This document shows positions 33,041-44,750 of a stretch of 61,423 nucleotides of DNA, one piece after another (positions within the stretch are counted from its first letter, which is position 1; the number at the start of each line of letters is the position of its first letter). The position numbers were made by a program, and so were the translations under genes. The stretch comes from Hofstenia miamia (lineage: Eukaryota > Xenacoelomorpha > Acoela): the NCBI GenBank assembly GCA_004352715.1, contig SCFE01000070.1, positions 1,786,057-1,847,479 on the forward strand, given 5' to 3'. Under the pieces are notes generated by a model. The model searched no databases, had not been told where the DNA came from, and was given only the letters and a program-made list of their open reading frames with translations.

Positions 33041-34985
33041 TTTCATGGATCTCCTGCGTACTCTTCTGCTCTTCAGTGGTGATTGACTGCTGGCTCTCTT
33101 CATTATCTAATCTAAATGGAGTTACTAAATTTAAATCCCATATTTCAGGGTCATATTTATTTTTATTTTTTACAGCCAACTGGGGCATCACTCTCCTTTC
33201 AATTTCATCCTCTCCCTGTTGAGGATTGTATTCTTCTTGGAATTTTTTTTCTGCCACACTATCAAGATCATCCATTTCACTGTATATACCGTCATTATTC
33301 TCTACTAATTTAAATTGTGCATTTTCATCTAATTTTGCTTGTTCTATATCTTTCATTACCTGCTTTAAATTTTGAAAATTTAAAATTCTACCATTGTTAA
33401 GTTTGTAATTATTATTAGGTAATGTTTGTGAAATGATAAATGGCCCTGACCACTGTGTTTTTAATTTCCTTACCTGGTTTACATCTTGTGTTCTCATTAA
33501 TGTGTACGTGTAAACCTTATCACCCTTCCTGTGTGGTTTTCCATAGATCTTTTTATTGAAATTTCTCTGCTGTCTTATCACAGACTTTTTCATGTTGTGG
33601 CACATTGCTTCCTGGATTCCTGTTAATTGATTTTTAATCTTTCTGATATATTCATTATCTGGTTTTTCTTCATAAGTATTATATTGCATTGATATCAGCA
33701 TTGATGCTTCTCTACCATACATTGCTTTAAATGGTGTTGTTCCTGTAGTAGAGTGCACCGAAGTATTATAGAAATACTCTACCATCTCTATTATTTCTCG
33801 CCAATCTCTTTCACTGACTCTTGACGTCAACACTCTTATTAATTTAATCATCATTGTATTCAATTTTTCCACTGCCCCATTTGCTTGTGGGTGATATGCT
33901 GTTGTTTTTTCTGTCATTATCTCCATTAATTTCGCCATCTCTTCAAATAGTTTACTTTCAAACTGCACTCCTCTATCGGATACTATTACCTCCATTGGTC
34001 CGAATTTTAGTATCCATTCCTTCATTATCTTTTCTGCCACTATTTTCGCTGTTGTGGAATCCAATGGGATCATTCTTGCATACTTTGTGAAATTATCCAC
34101 TATTACCAAAATATATTGATATCCTTCATTTTCTTGCGACAATTTTTCCAAATCAACATGTACTATTTGGTTTGGTGCAGTTGCTATAATTTTTTCTAAT
34201 GGCGCAGTTTGTCGCAGAAAGTGACTTTTATTATTCAACAAACATGTGGTACATTTATTTATCACATCCTCCACAACTTTTCGGATTCCTATTGTTATAA
34301 ACCTTGTGTTAAAAGTTTGTTCTGTTTGAATTATTCTGATGTGTCCTTTCTCATGAATTTTCTTTACCAAATCCCTTTTGTAATATTCTGGGATCACTAT
34401 TCTAAGTGTCTTCCCTTGTATGTACAGTAATCCATTTTCATTTAACTTCCACGTATACCTTTGGTAATAACTACTTGCTTCTTTACTTAGTTGTTTATTT
34501 CCATTTTCCAACTTCTCTCTTATTTCTATCATTATGATATCCATTTTTTGTTTCTGAACAATTTCACTTTCTTCTATTTCCTCTTTGATTATGATGGGCA
34601 TTATCACTTGACCTTTCTTATCTGCCTTAATTTCTGGCAATTCTTTGTATTCCTTATGTGGTAAAAAATCAAATTTTTTCTTTTCTCCTTCTTGTTTTTC
34701 CACATCTCTCTGATACTCTGGCAATGCAGTCCAGAAATTGGCGTTTTTGTGTAGCGTGCCCTTTCTATGTTCTATTGTAAATCTAAACTCATTCAAATAT
34801 TCTATCCAGCATGATACAATTGACGATTTATCGCCTGAAAATTTTTTCAACCACGCCAAACCAGTATTGTTGGTTCGTACTTTGAATCTCTGCCCAATCA
34901 GAAAATATCTAAATTTTTTTATACTCTCCACCAATGCTAGCATCTCTAACTTCATTGAACCATAATTTTCTTCACTGGTTTTCAA
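33027..34985 (-). pseudogene. pol: E4 RNase H C-terminus and integrase, open for 652 codons
   Basis: The frame opens within RNase H ('ENYGSMKLEMLALVES', then 'TNNTGLAWL' with Asn at the usual Asp). An HHCC finger follows ('HEKGH' ... 'CTTC'), then the integrase core: 'VHVDLEKL', 'VSDRGVQF' and 'NGAVEKLN', with 35 residues between the second Asp and the Glu. The C-terminus has 'GDKVYTYTLMRTQDV' and 'LKTQWSGPFIISQTLPNN', a GPY/F-type module, then an acidic segment leading to the repeat tail. All integrase catalytic residues are present, so this domain may be the least damaged enzyme in the window. Confidence 0.9.
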
Positions 34986-36122
34986 TCACCTGCTAAAGAA
35001 TTGTATTGAGACTTCTCTACCATTTTTCATTTGCCCTAAGCATGCCCATATCACTACATTATTTGCATCGCAATCCAATATGAATTCTTCTAGGTAATCT
35101 GGTGTGTTCAACGAAGGCATTTTAGCAAGTTCATTTTTTATGTTCTCTAATTGTTCTTCTTCTTTCCATGTCCACTCAAATGGTTTCAACTTCTTCAGTA
35201 GTACTGTTATTTTATTCGTCTTTTGGGCTATGTTTGGTATAAATGATCTGTAATAATTAATGAAACCAATTATTCTTTGCACATCTTTTTTCGTTTTCAG
35301 ACTTTTGATGTTTAGAATCATTTCCTTTGCATTATTTTTCATTTTGATTTTACCTTGTTGTATTTGTCTTCCTAAAACCACAACTTCGGTTTTTACAATC
35401 TCACATTTTTTTTCCATTGACTTGTAATCCTGCATTATATAGAATTGTCAATGTTCTATCTAGCTTCTCCAAATGTTCTTCTATAGTGTCACTTGCAATT
35501 AATATATCATCTATGTACGCGCACACTCCTTCCTCCATTTTCTTATTGTTTTGTTTGAGTACCTTTGTTACATATTGTTGGAATGTCACTGGCGCATTAC
35601 AGAGTCCAAAAGCTATGTACATCATCCATTCAAATAATCCATATGGCATTATAAACGCTGTCTTTTCAATGTCTTTCAGTTCCATTGGCACCTGCCAATA
35701 AGCTTTACATAGATCAATACACATAAAGTATTTATTTTTTGTCGCCTCATAAATCATATTGTAACATCACCCAAAAAGGAATAAGCTGCAAACAATAGAT
35801 TAACATCGAATGATTAATGGTGATAAGAAAAATTATTGCACAACCTATATTTATTGCCCTGTTTTACAAATACAGTTGGTGATGCGTAGGGGCTTTCACT
35901 TGGCCTTATAATCTTAGTATCAATTAACTCGTTTAAGATCATGTAATTTTCTTTCAAGTTCTCCAGTACCCTTCTACAGGGTAATCTTATCAGTTCATCC
36001 ATTGTGGTGATTATCTTGTGCGTCTCTCCAATTGCCTTTCCCACACTGATTTCTCCAAAGTTAAATATTTTGTTGTGCTTATTCAGAATTCTTATCAACT
36101 CCCTTTTCTCTTCATTATTCAA
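34986..36122 (-). pseudogene. pol: E4 reverse transcriptase and RNase H start, split by an LTR fragment
   Basis: Fingers lie in 35839-36122 ('FNFGEISVGKAIGE', 'SPYASPTVFVKQGNKYRLC'). About 65 bp of RT are missing and replaced by a family-a LTR fragment. The palm lies in 35401-35757 with YIDD at 35506-35517 and 'FGLCNAPVTFQQY'. A further frame (34986-35435) has 'INYYRSFI', 'LAKMPSLNTPDY' and the RNase H Asp ('FILDCDANN'). Confidence 0.85.
35760..35838 (+). repeat. First ~80 bp of a family-a LTR inside E4 RT
   Basis: TGTAACATCACCCAAAAAGG matches the start of 54240-55390. The left junction is ATAT (35756-35759). The right end of the full LTR at 55390 is followed by ATAT and by the E4-type RT sequence that belongs immediately after this point. 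The right junction here falls inside the LTR. Confidence 0.85.
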
Positions 36123-36141
36123 TTGTTGATACTCTTCTTCT

Positions 36142-36849
36142 TTAATTTCCGGAATCTGAAATGTTTGCTCCTTGTTTTTCTGCTATTATATTGATTGTTT
36201 TATTCACAATACGCTGTTCAGCTTTCACTTGTTTTCCTTTTATAGTCACCTTCTCTCTATTTATGTTGACTATGTGATTTGTTGCATTCAACACTGGTAT
36301 CCATCCTCTGCCTTCTCTTATCATGCATAAAATAGATGGGATTGACAATTTTTTCGTGGTTATTCCCACTTGATTATATATTATTATCTCTGTATTTACC
36401 TTGTCTACTGTTTCAATTTCACACATCTTCCAGTTGTTTGGCAATATTCTCACATCTTGTGTCAACTTAAACAATATTGTATCATCCGCGTTTTCATCTT
36501 CATAGGTTGTTACTACCTCCTCTTGTACTGTTATCATTCTATTATTGTAATCTATGATACACTTATTTTCCTTTAGAAAATCATTTCCAAGTATAACTTC
36601 ATATGGTAATTGGTTTTTCTCAGTATCGATTACTGTAAATGTTTGTTGAAATGTCGTATTTGCTACTCTTATTGGTACATTTTCCAACTTACCTTTCACA
36701 TCTATGTAATCTGATGCGTTTATCAATCTATTTTTCTCGTTATTTAATTGCTTTCTTTGAAACCCAACTTTCATTGTGCATTCATCAGTTATTATTGATA
36801 TGACTGCTCCCGTATCTACTGTCGCATCTACCATCACTCTGTTAATCAC
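36142..36849 (-). pseudogene. pol: E4 aspartic protease and protease-RT linker
   Basis: A 235-codon frame starts 'MINRVMVDATVDTGAVISII' (active-site GATACGGGA at about 36806-36816). It continues through 'PYEVILGNDFLKENKC' and the conserved linker 'GRGWIPVLNATNHIVNINRE'. The active site is intact. Unlike E5 and E6 the linker has no CQLKG/GRFKG units. Confidence 0.85.
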
Positions 36850-36926
36850 AACTGTTATTGTGTTTGTTTTTAGTAGATCAGTTACTATTAATACGGGTGC
36901 TCATTTTATTAGAGACGGCGCTCCCT

Positions 36927-38546
36927 CTAGTTTAAATTTTCTATTTCCGTCAATTCAATTTCTTCCTCTTCCTCTTGTTCTTCTTCATTTTCAATTAAAT
37001 CCTCTTCGTCAAAATATGCGTCCTCTTCTTCTATCCAATTGATTTGCCACTTGCAATATTTTTTCATATGCCCTTTATTGCCACATGTCTGACACTTCAA
37101 GTCTTTTCTTTTTATTTGTTTTATTGTGAAATCCTTTAATTTTATTTTCACCAGTTCCTCTCCTGATTTCTTGATTATTAGCTTAAATGTTGGTTTGTTA
37201 ACCATCAGCATTGTATGATTTATTATTTGTTTCCCAATTGTTGATTTTTCGTTAATCCTCACATTACTTTCCATTGTAATTTGTATTGCAAGTCCTTTCC
37301 TAATCATTTTATCCAGCGAGTCAAATGCATCACATTTAATTTGGAATTGTGTTCGTATTGCCTCTGGTAACCCTTTGCTAATATGTGCAAATAAATCGTA
37401 CTTCAAATATCTCTGTTCTCTGGAACTGAGTTTCAACAGTCTTTCTACTTGAGACATACAGTTTCATAGGTCATCCCTGCTATTCATTTTTATCCCATTC
37501 AACAACATTCTGTATTGGCTCTTAAAACTTTCATCATCATAATATTGTTGATATTCCCCTATCAGTTTTTTATAATTCATTTTAATTTGTGTCTCCAGTA
37601 CTCAGTAATGTTGATACACAGCACCACTTAGGTATAGTGGGAATCTTGCTGCTGCTCTTTGTTGCGTTACTTTCCTTTCCTTCATGCTCATTTCAAAAAT
37701 TTCTAACCATTCATTAAATGTGGTTGAATAGTTGTCCACTCTTGCTGTAAACTTTGGCAATATCTCTTTACATACTGATGTCTCATTATCATCATCTTCT
37801 GATAATATAGTGTTTTGAAATATCAGTTTCTTCTCTATCGGTTTTTCACAATTTTCTTTGACTTGTTTTGTCACGTTTTCCACTAACTTTGCTATAAATT
37901 TTTCTTCTGTTTGTGTATTTTTATAGTCTTCTACCATTGCCTCCATCTGTGGTATCATTGCATTTAGCTTGTGTGGTTTTTCCACTACAACATTTTCTAT
38001 TGTTTTTATCTCTCCTTTCTTTAATTCAATTAAACATAATTCATATCTTAAGTTATCAATTTCCAATTGTTTAAATATATTCTCTTCTTGTAAACGTACA
38101 TTCTCTTAATGCAACTCTATCATCATTTTCTGTAATCGTTTGCTTTGAACCTGTATTTCTTTGTTCACTTCTGTCAACTCTTTGATCTGTTGTTGAAACA
38201 AATTTCTTTGCTCTGTCAATCAAATACTGGTGTCTTCTTTGATTTCATCTATCAATCTTTCTTTTTCAACATTTTTTATCTCCACCTCTATCATTCTTTT
38301 TGTTATTTGTTCTATTTGTTTAGTCAACTCTTTTCTTTCCTTAGTATTGCTATCAATAATTTCCATTAACTGAACTATTGTGAGTTCATTAGTCAATTCC
38401 GCTGGTTGTAATACCTGCACCATTGGGGATTGTTCACTTTCAGGGGACATAATCACATCTTATGTCTTGGGTGTGTTCATCATCTGAGGAGTTCTTTGAG
38501 TTCTTGGTTTACTTTTAGTTTTTTTATTGAATGTACCATTTTTCAT
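36927..38546 (-). pseudogene. gag: E4 gag, one frame with five stops
   Basis: The start ATG (38544-38546) gives 'MKNGTFNKKTKSKPRTQ'. Coiled-coil segments ('LTKQIEQITKRMIEVEI') precede the capsid ('LPKFTARVDNYSTTFNEW', 'LKYDLFAHISKGLPEA') and a CCHC knuckle near 37055-37100 ('CQTCGNKGHMKKYC'), then a Glu-rich tail. All pieces share one frame. The only lesions are TAA, TGA, TAA, TGA and TGA near 38457, 38217, 38107, 37599 and 37467. An in-frame upstream extension (to 38726) contains a doubled 'TNQKKVEW' motif. Confidence 0.85.
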
Positions 38547-38577
38547 TTTAGCTTTGAGTATTCTTTTGAGTAGTATT

Positions 38578-38874
38578 ACTTCGAGTGACGCCCATTCCAC
38601 TTTTTTCTGATTGGTCAAGAGGTCAAGTGTAGGCCATTCCACTTTTTTCTGATTGGTTGAGAGGGTTACCCTTTGACCTGAGACGTCATGGATATTGCCA
38701 GGGGGTGTTTTACTGACGTCATGCATGTACGTTTACTAGTTTTTGTGTTATTTATATGGTCTAATTTAGTTTGCATTTTTTTTTACTTTTTTAGTTTTAC
38801 TTTCCCACATTACCTTACATTTTTTTTTAGTTTTACTTTCCCACATTACCTTACATTTTTTTTAGTTTTACTTT
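38578..38874. repeat. Tandem repeats and TGACGTCA sites upstream of E4 gag
   Basis: A ~46-bp unit ending CCATTCCACTTTTTTCTGATTGGT occurs twice (about 38588-38660). A T-rich ~35-bp unit TTAGTTTTACTTTCCCACA is repeated about three times up to the gap (38790-38874). A perfect TGACGTCA lies at 38714-38721. This is leader or flank; no LTR or primer site is visible. Confidence 0.6.
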
Positions 38875-39874
38875 NNNNNNNNNNNNNNNNNNNNNNNNNN
38901 NNNNNNNNNNNNNNNNNNNNNNNNNNNNNNNNNNNNNNNNNNNNNNNNNNNNNNNNNNNNNNNNNNNNNNNNNNNNNNNNNNNNNNNNNNNNNNNNNNNN
39001 NNNNNNNNNNNNNNNNNNNNNNNNNNNNNNNNNNNNNNNNNNNNNNNNNNNNNNNNNNNNNNNNNNNNNNNNNNNNNNNNNNNNNNNNNNNNNNNNNNNN
39101 NNNNNNNNNNNNNNNNNNNNNNNNNNNNNNNNNNNNNNNNNNNNNNNNNNNNNNNNNNNNNNNNNNNNNNNNNNNNNNNNNNNNNNNNNNNNNNNNNNNN
39201 NNNNNNNNNNNNNNNNNNNNNNNNNNNNNNNNNNNNNNNNNNNNNNNNNNNNNNNNNNNNNNNNNNNNNNNNNNNNNNNNNNNNNNNNNNNNNNNNNNNN
39301 NNNNNNNNNNNNNNNNNNNNNNNNNNNNNNNNNNNNNNNNNNNNNNNNNNNNNNNNNNNNNNNNNNNNNNNNNNNNNNNNNNNNNNNNNNNNNNNNNNNN
39401 NNNNNNNNNNNNNNNNNNNNNNNNNNNNNNNNNNNNNNNNNNNNNNNNNNNNNNNNNNNNNNNNNNNNNNNNNNNNNNNNNNNNNNNNNNNNNNNNNNNN
39501 NNNNNNNNNNNNNNNNNNNNNNNNNNNNNNNNNNNNNNNNNNNNNNNNNNNNNNNNNNNNNNNNNNNNNNNNNNNNNNNNNNNNNNNNNNNNNNNNNNNN
39601 NNNNNNNNNNNNNNNNNNNNNNNNNNNNNNNNNNNNNNNNNNNNNNNNNNNNNNNNNNNNNNNNNNNNNNNNNNNNNNNNNNNNNNNNNNNNNNNNNNNN
39701 NNNNNNNNNNNNNNNNNNNNNNNNNNNNNNNNNNNNNNNNNNNNNNNNNNNNNNNNNNNNNNNNNNNNNNNNNNNNNNNNNNNNNNNNNNNNNNNNNNNN
39801 NNNNNNNNNNNNNNNNNNNNNNNNNNNNNNNNNNNNNNNNNNNNNNNNNNNNNNNNNNNNNNNNNNNNNNNNNN
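38875..39874. other. 1000-N assembly gap
   Basis: Exactly 1000 N. It hides the 5' end of E4 and the first part of the E5 LTR. Confidence 0.95.
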
Positions 39875-40595
39875 ATTCGAAGGGTCCTTGTGCCAGTCAC
39901 GAAACAGCACTTATGTTACAGATAGGAGTTTTTCGATTCTTGCCTAGTCTGACTATCGATCTATACATGTACAATTTAATAGATGCTTGAAATGGCTGGA
40001 TAGCTGAACCCTAGGGGTATTTATATTTTATTAATAGTAGGAGACTTGACTATAATTAACCAAAAAAATGACTTTACATGTATTGTTATTAAATGTAGGT
40101 GTAGGAAACTGCAACTTATTAATTAAATCTCTAAAGCCAGTAATTTTATGGTAATGGCTACTTTAATATTAAATAACTGCAGTTAGTGTCAATGCCCAGT
40201 TGCTTTACTTAATTGATCAAACAAACACTTTACAAATTTGAGTTTAAGTCAGTTACATCTTGACATGAGTACATGCACTGAGCTAATGTAGGGTACACAT
40301 AACTAATTCCCATTGAGCTGAGATGGTGCAGTGGAATTGTCAACTGTTCACGGAAGAGAGGAGCTGTGGTGTGGAGATCAGCATTGGGCAGTGGCCCATA
40401 GATGAGTTAACCAGGAAACGTCACACGGCTTTGTCACCTAAACAATGATGACCAGTACTCAATTAACCTAACCAGTTAGTAAAGAGGAAACGTCTGGCAG
40501 CTTTCTAAATTGGTAAATCCTCACCTGCCATTTACTTAAGTGATAGTTACTAATGATAATGTGCTGTGCAAATAGGCCAGGTGGAGGATGTTACA
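39875..40595 (+). repeat. 5' LTR of E5 (family a), left part lost in gap
   Basis: Matches 54240-55390 most closely (e.g. 'AATAGATGCTTGAAATGGCTGG') and ends GGAGGATGTTACA. Several hundred bases at its start are in the gap. Confidence 0.85.
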
Positions 40596-40611
40596 TGGCG
40601 ACCATGACAAA
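40596..40611 (+). promoter_or_regulatory. Primer binding site of E5
   Basis: TGGCGACCATGACAAA abuts the LTR. It differs at three positions from TGGCGACCGTGACAGG, the presumed tRNA-Arg complement. Confidence 0.75.
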
Positions 40612-40816
40612 TAAGAACAAAGTCAATGGAGAGGAAACACACAGCGAAACTCTTTCAAAATCCTGAGACAAACTCAAAGAAAAAGAAGAAAGGAAGCAAC
40701 AGAGCAGTGAATGCAAACACAAAGTCAGCAAAGGCAGAAAATCTTAACCGCAACATGTGCAAACTGCACTCTTAAATCATAACCAAACTGGAAAGCCACT
40801 ATGACATCAAGAAATA

Positions 40817-42958
40817 ATGACAAACAACAAAGGTAACAAAAGAGGAAGTGCAAAGAAAGCAATACCAAGAACTACCACCCCCATGACGGCACGATTGTCA
40901 TCATACCCAAGGAATTCCAAAGCAACCCAAACCCCAGAGTCAATAAGACAGGAATCCTCTTCTGAACTGGGAACCCCAGAGATTATGGAAATTTTGAGGA
41001 AAAATAACGAAACCAAAAAACTCTTGTGAGAAGAAATAGGTTTACTAACAAAGAGGATAGAAGACATCAAGCTAGCAAGTGTGGAAACAATTAGAAATAT
41101 CCAAGTTGACATGGACACCAGACTAATTGAACAAAGTGAAGTATTCCAGAACGAGATCAAGGCACTCACAAAGCAACTAACGGAATCAAACAGTAGATTT
41201 CTAGAGCAGAATCAGCTCTTACAAGAAAAGAATAATGTATTGGAAAGAACAAACCAGCAGTTAATACAAGATAACGATNNNNNGATCGTCATCATACCCA
41301 AGGAATTCTGAAGCAACCCAAACCCCAGAGTCAATAAGACAGGATCCAAACTGGGAACCCCAGAGATTATGGAAATCTTGAGAAAAAATAACGAAACTGA
41401 AAAACTCTTGCAAGAAGAAATAGGTTTACTAACAAAGAGGATAGAAGACATTGAGCTAGCAAGTGTGGAAACAATTAGAAATATCCAAGTTGACATGGAT
41501 ACCAGACTAATTGAACAAAGTGAAGTATTCCAGAATGAGATTAAGGCACTCACAAAGCAACTAACAGAATCAAACAGTAGATTTCTAGAGCAGAATCAGC
41601 TCTTGCAAGAAAAGAATAATGTATTGGAGATAACAAACTGGCAGCTAATACAAGACAATGATATACAAGCCGCAGAGATAACACAACTGAGAATCAAAAT
41701 AATACGACTTGAAACAAACAACAGTGAACAGCCAGCACAATCACAACAGGACTTGCTGGAAGTAGAAGACAAATGACCAATCAGAGACAAAGATTTGAGG
41801 CAAGAAGAAACAGCTCATCTAAAAGACAAACTGAGACTATTGCAATTGAACAAAGAAGAACGACGAGATGAAATACATTCCCACAACTTTCAGTTCATAG
41901 GCAGAAAAGAATGCCAACTACAAGTTTCACCATTCAATGATCACCTATTGGAAGGAGATTCTTCAGACGATGAGAATGAGGTGGAGAAAAAGAAATTTAT
42001 AGATGAGATCACAAAGGCAATAACCACACAATTACGAAAAGAAGAAGGGACAACAAAACACATGAAACCCAAATACAGTAACTCAATACTGAACCAGGAA
42101 GTGGGAAATGACATGATCCCTTGTAAAGCCACACTACCAAAATTTAATGGCAGAGTAGATGGTTACAACCCAACTTTCAGGGAATGGCTCCAAATGTTTG
42201 AGCTAATGATGGCAGAAAGAAAAGTGAGCCAACACTCAGCAGTGGCGAGATTCCCCCTATACTTGACAGGAGCAGCAGCGCAGCATTATCTGCTGTTAGA
42301 TACGGAAATGAAAACAGATTATGAACTACTAATTGGCGACTTCATAGAATATTATGGAAACAAAAGTTTCAAAAACCAATACAGGATAATTCTAAACAGA
42401 ACGAAAATGAAGAAGACAGACGACATCCGCAATTACATACAGCAGGTCGAGAGGTTGGTTACACTAAGCTCAAGAAAAAACCACTATTCAAAATATGACC
42501 TTTTTTCGCACATTTGCAAAGGGATGCCCGACAACATAAGGGCTCAATTTGAAATCAAGTGCGATGTAGATGATAAACTAGAGAAGATGATTAGAAAGGC
42601 AGTGGATATACAAGCCATGATCAAGAACAATGCAAGGATAAATGAGAAAGCAGCATGGCACAGAGAAGCACCAATGTGGAGGAGCAACATCAAAGCAAAG
42701 AACACAAGGAAAATGTATGAAACAGATAAACAGGAAAAAATGATAAGAATAAAAACCAGAGACGGAAAAACAAAGAAGGTTCGTGAAAAAGATGTGAAGT
42801 GTTATAATTGCGGGAAGAAAGGACATAAAAGTGATGAGTGCCACAAACAAATAAACATGATTGGAGAAGAACAAGGGTACTTTGAAGACAAAGACTTAAT
42901 AGAATTGGAAGGAGAAATGAATGAAGAACCCCAAACTGAAGAAGAATCAGAAAACTAA
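40817..42958 (+). pseudogene. gag: E5 gag, one frame with TGA stops and an assembly duplication
   Basis: Close to E2 Gag: 'MTNNKGNKRGSAKKAIP', a coiled coil, capsid ('LPKFNGRVDGYNPTFREW', 'YSKYDLFSHICKGMP') and a CCHC knuckle at 42800-42841 ('CYNCGKKGHKSDEC'), ending at TAA 42956-42958. TGA at 41027-41029 and 41774-41776 stand where E2 has CGA. The N-terminal part is present twice around five N (41279-41283). Without the stops this would be a normal Gag. Confidence 0.85.
40892..41666. repeat. Duplicated gag segment around a 5-N join
   Basis: Bases 41284-41666 repeat 40892-41278 with a few per cent difference and a small deletion. As at 1635 and 24265, the doubling sits exactly at an N join, so haplotype or paralogue copies were probably placed in tandem. 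Confidence 0.8.
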
Positions 42959-42993
42959 ATGGAGCACCAACTCCCAAAAACTGTGCAGCAGTA

Positions 42994-43716
42994 ATGATTA
43001 TGGCGAACATGGATACAGTGAATACAATGACAATATCTGTTAATGGAATAATGATAAAAGCAACCATTGATACAGGAGCAGCAACTTTGATAATTACGGA
43101 TGACTGCACAACAAAGTTAGGTTTTGCAAGAGAGGATCTCACCAAGTGTAACAAAAGACTCATAAATGCATCTGGCAAATATATCAATACGAAGGGAATA
43201 TTGGAAGCAATCCAACTAAGAGTGGCAAACATGATGTTTGAACATTCACTGGTAGTAGTGGATATGCACAACAACATGCTACCATATGAAATAATTTTGG
43301 GAGATGACTTCCTCATAAAAAACAAGTGCGTTATCAACTATGCAGATAGAACCATCAAATTCAAGGAGGAAGAGATCGAGATCAAAGAAGAACAGGGCAA
43401 AGACAAAATTATCACGTTCAAATTACAAGAAGACATACATCTGCAGCCACATCAATGGAAAATGTATGAGATTGAAACAGAAGAAGCAATGATAGCTGAT
43501 GTAATGATCTATGAAAACAAGGGAATAAACACAAAAAGGGTGTCAATGCTGTCAAGCATATGTGCAGTGAAAAGTGGGAAGGGGAAAATTCCAATTCTCA
43601 ACCCAACAAATCAGAATGTAAACCTAAAGAAGTCACACATTAGGATATTTGGGAAATATGTGAAATCGAACATTAGACTGATTTGGAAAGCATTGGAAGA
43701 CGAAGATGGAGCTGAC
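42994..43716 (+). pseudogene. pol: E5 aspartic protease and linker
   Basis: Within a 377-codon frame, 'IKATIDTGAATLIITDDC' gives an intact active site at 43069-43080. 'YEIILGDDFLIKNKCVI' follows, then the linker 'SGKGKIPILNPTNQNVNL'. The frame continues through the repeat block into the RT fingers and ends in a TGA at 44125. Confidence 0.85.
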
Positions 43717-43851
43717 AACTTGTATGGTCGATTTGAGGACTTACAAGTGGAAGCGCAAAGTACTCCACATGGCCGATTCAAGGGCGAGTGGACGAACACC
43801 ATCCAAGTTGCAAGTACTCCCAGGGGCCGATTCAAGGGCATTGGGACAAAA
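43717..43851 (+). repeat. GRFKG-type peptide repeats in the E5 protease-RT linker
   Basis: Three units of about 18-20 codons: 'LYGRFEDLQVEAQ', 'STPHGRFKGEWTNTIQVA', 'STPRGRFKGIGTKA'. DNA cores are GGCCGATTCAAGGGC. The second unit matches the E6 linker base for base over CCACA..GTC/GCCGA..AAGG.CG.GTGGA.GAACACCATC, and both resemble the CQLKG tail units of E3 and E4. The block lies between protease and RT, where E3 and E4 have none. Confidence 0.75.
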
Positions 43852-44750
43852 GCAATCAATGACGAATACAAAATCCCAGATATTGAAAGCGAGAACTACC
43901 AACACCTGAACGAAAATGAGATGCAACAATTAAGAGAGATGCTAGAACAACATAAACGGATATTCAATTATGGAGAGATAAGTGTGGGGCAGGCAGTAGG
44001 GGCGAAACACAAGATAGTTACAACCACAGACAAACCAATAAAACTCCCCTGTAGAAGAGTGCCTGAACAGATGAAAGACAAATACAATCGCATACTCAAA
44101 GAATTGATAGACAATAAGATCATATGACCAAGCAAAAGCCCCTATGCAGCACCAACAGTGTTTGTGAAACAAGGAGAAAAATACTGGCTATGNNNNNNCC
44201 AAGAATAGAGGACATGTTGTATGAAGCAAGTAAGCACAAATATTTCACAACACTAGACTTGTGCAAGGCTTATTGGCAAGTGTGAATGGAGGAAGACAAT
44301 ATCGAGAAGACAGCATTCATAACACTGTACGGGCTGTATGAGTGGATCTACATGGCGTTCGGACTATGCAATGCGCCGGCGACATTCCAAAGATATATAA
44401 CAAAAGTTCTGAAAAATAAGACGCACAGAATGGAGGATGGTATTAATGCATACATAGACGACATAATCATAACAAGTGATACAGTACAAGAACATATAGA
44501 GAAACTGGACAGAACATTGACAATTCTAGGAAAAGCTGGACTCTGAATAAACGGCAACAAATGTGAAATCTTGAAGGAGAAAATCATCTTCCTAGGAAGA
44601 ACAATAGAGAAAGGGAGGATGTCAATGAAAGACAATGCAAGAGAGTTAATAATGGGTTTCTTTAATTATTATGGCACATTCATCCCCAATATCACAGGGA
44701 AAACCGCGAAAATGACAAAACTCATGAGAAAATTGGTACCATTTATATGG
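43852..44750 (+). pseudogene. pol: E5 reverse transcriptase
   Basis: Fingers: 'FNYGEISVGQAVGAKHKIV' and 'YAAPTVFVKQGEKYWL', interrupted by TGA 44125-44127 (Arg in E3/E4). Six N at 44193-44198 replace about 50 bases including the 'CIDF' block. The palm has 'FGLCNAPATFQRY' and YIDD at 44451-44462. TGA at 44283 and 44544 interrupt it. 'IIFLGRTIEKG' and 'FNYYGTFIPNITG' follow. Confidence 0.85.

Larger units (their letters stand above)
28512..38726 (-). mobile_element. Element E4: Ty3/gypsy retrotransposon with ORF3 (LTR family c)
   Basis: This is the most complete copy: from right to left gag, protease, RT, RNase H, integrase, repeat tail, ORF3, polypurine tract and 3' LTR. The 5' LTR is missing at the gap after 38874. 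The gag is one frame with five stops, and integrase is open for 652 codons. RT is split by an 80-bp family-a LTR fragment. It shows that ORF3 fills the space between integrase and the 3' LTR. The 204 bp at 28308-28511 left of it show nothing recognisable. Confidence 0.9.

Noticed and set aside
38688-39947. Long plus-strand frame leading into the gap
   Set aside because: Built on T-rich tandem repeats (Phe-rich translation) and N.
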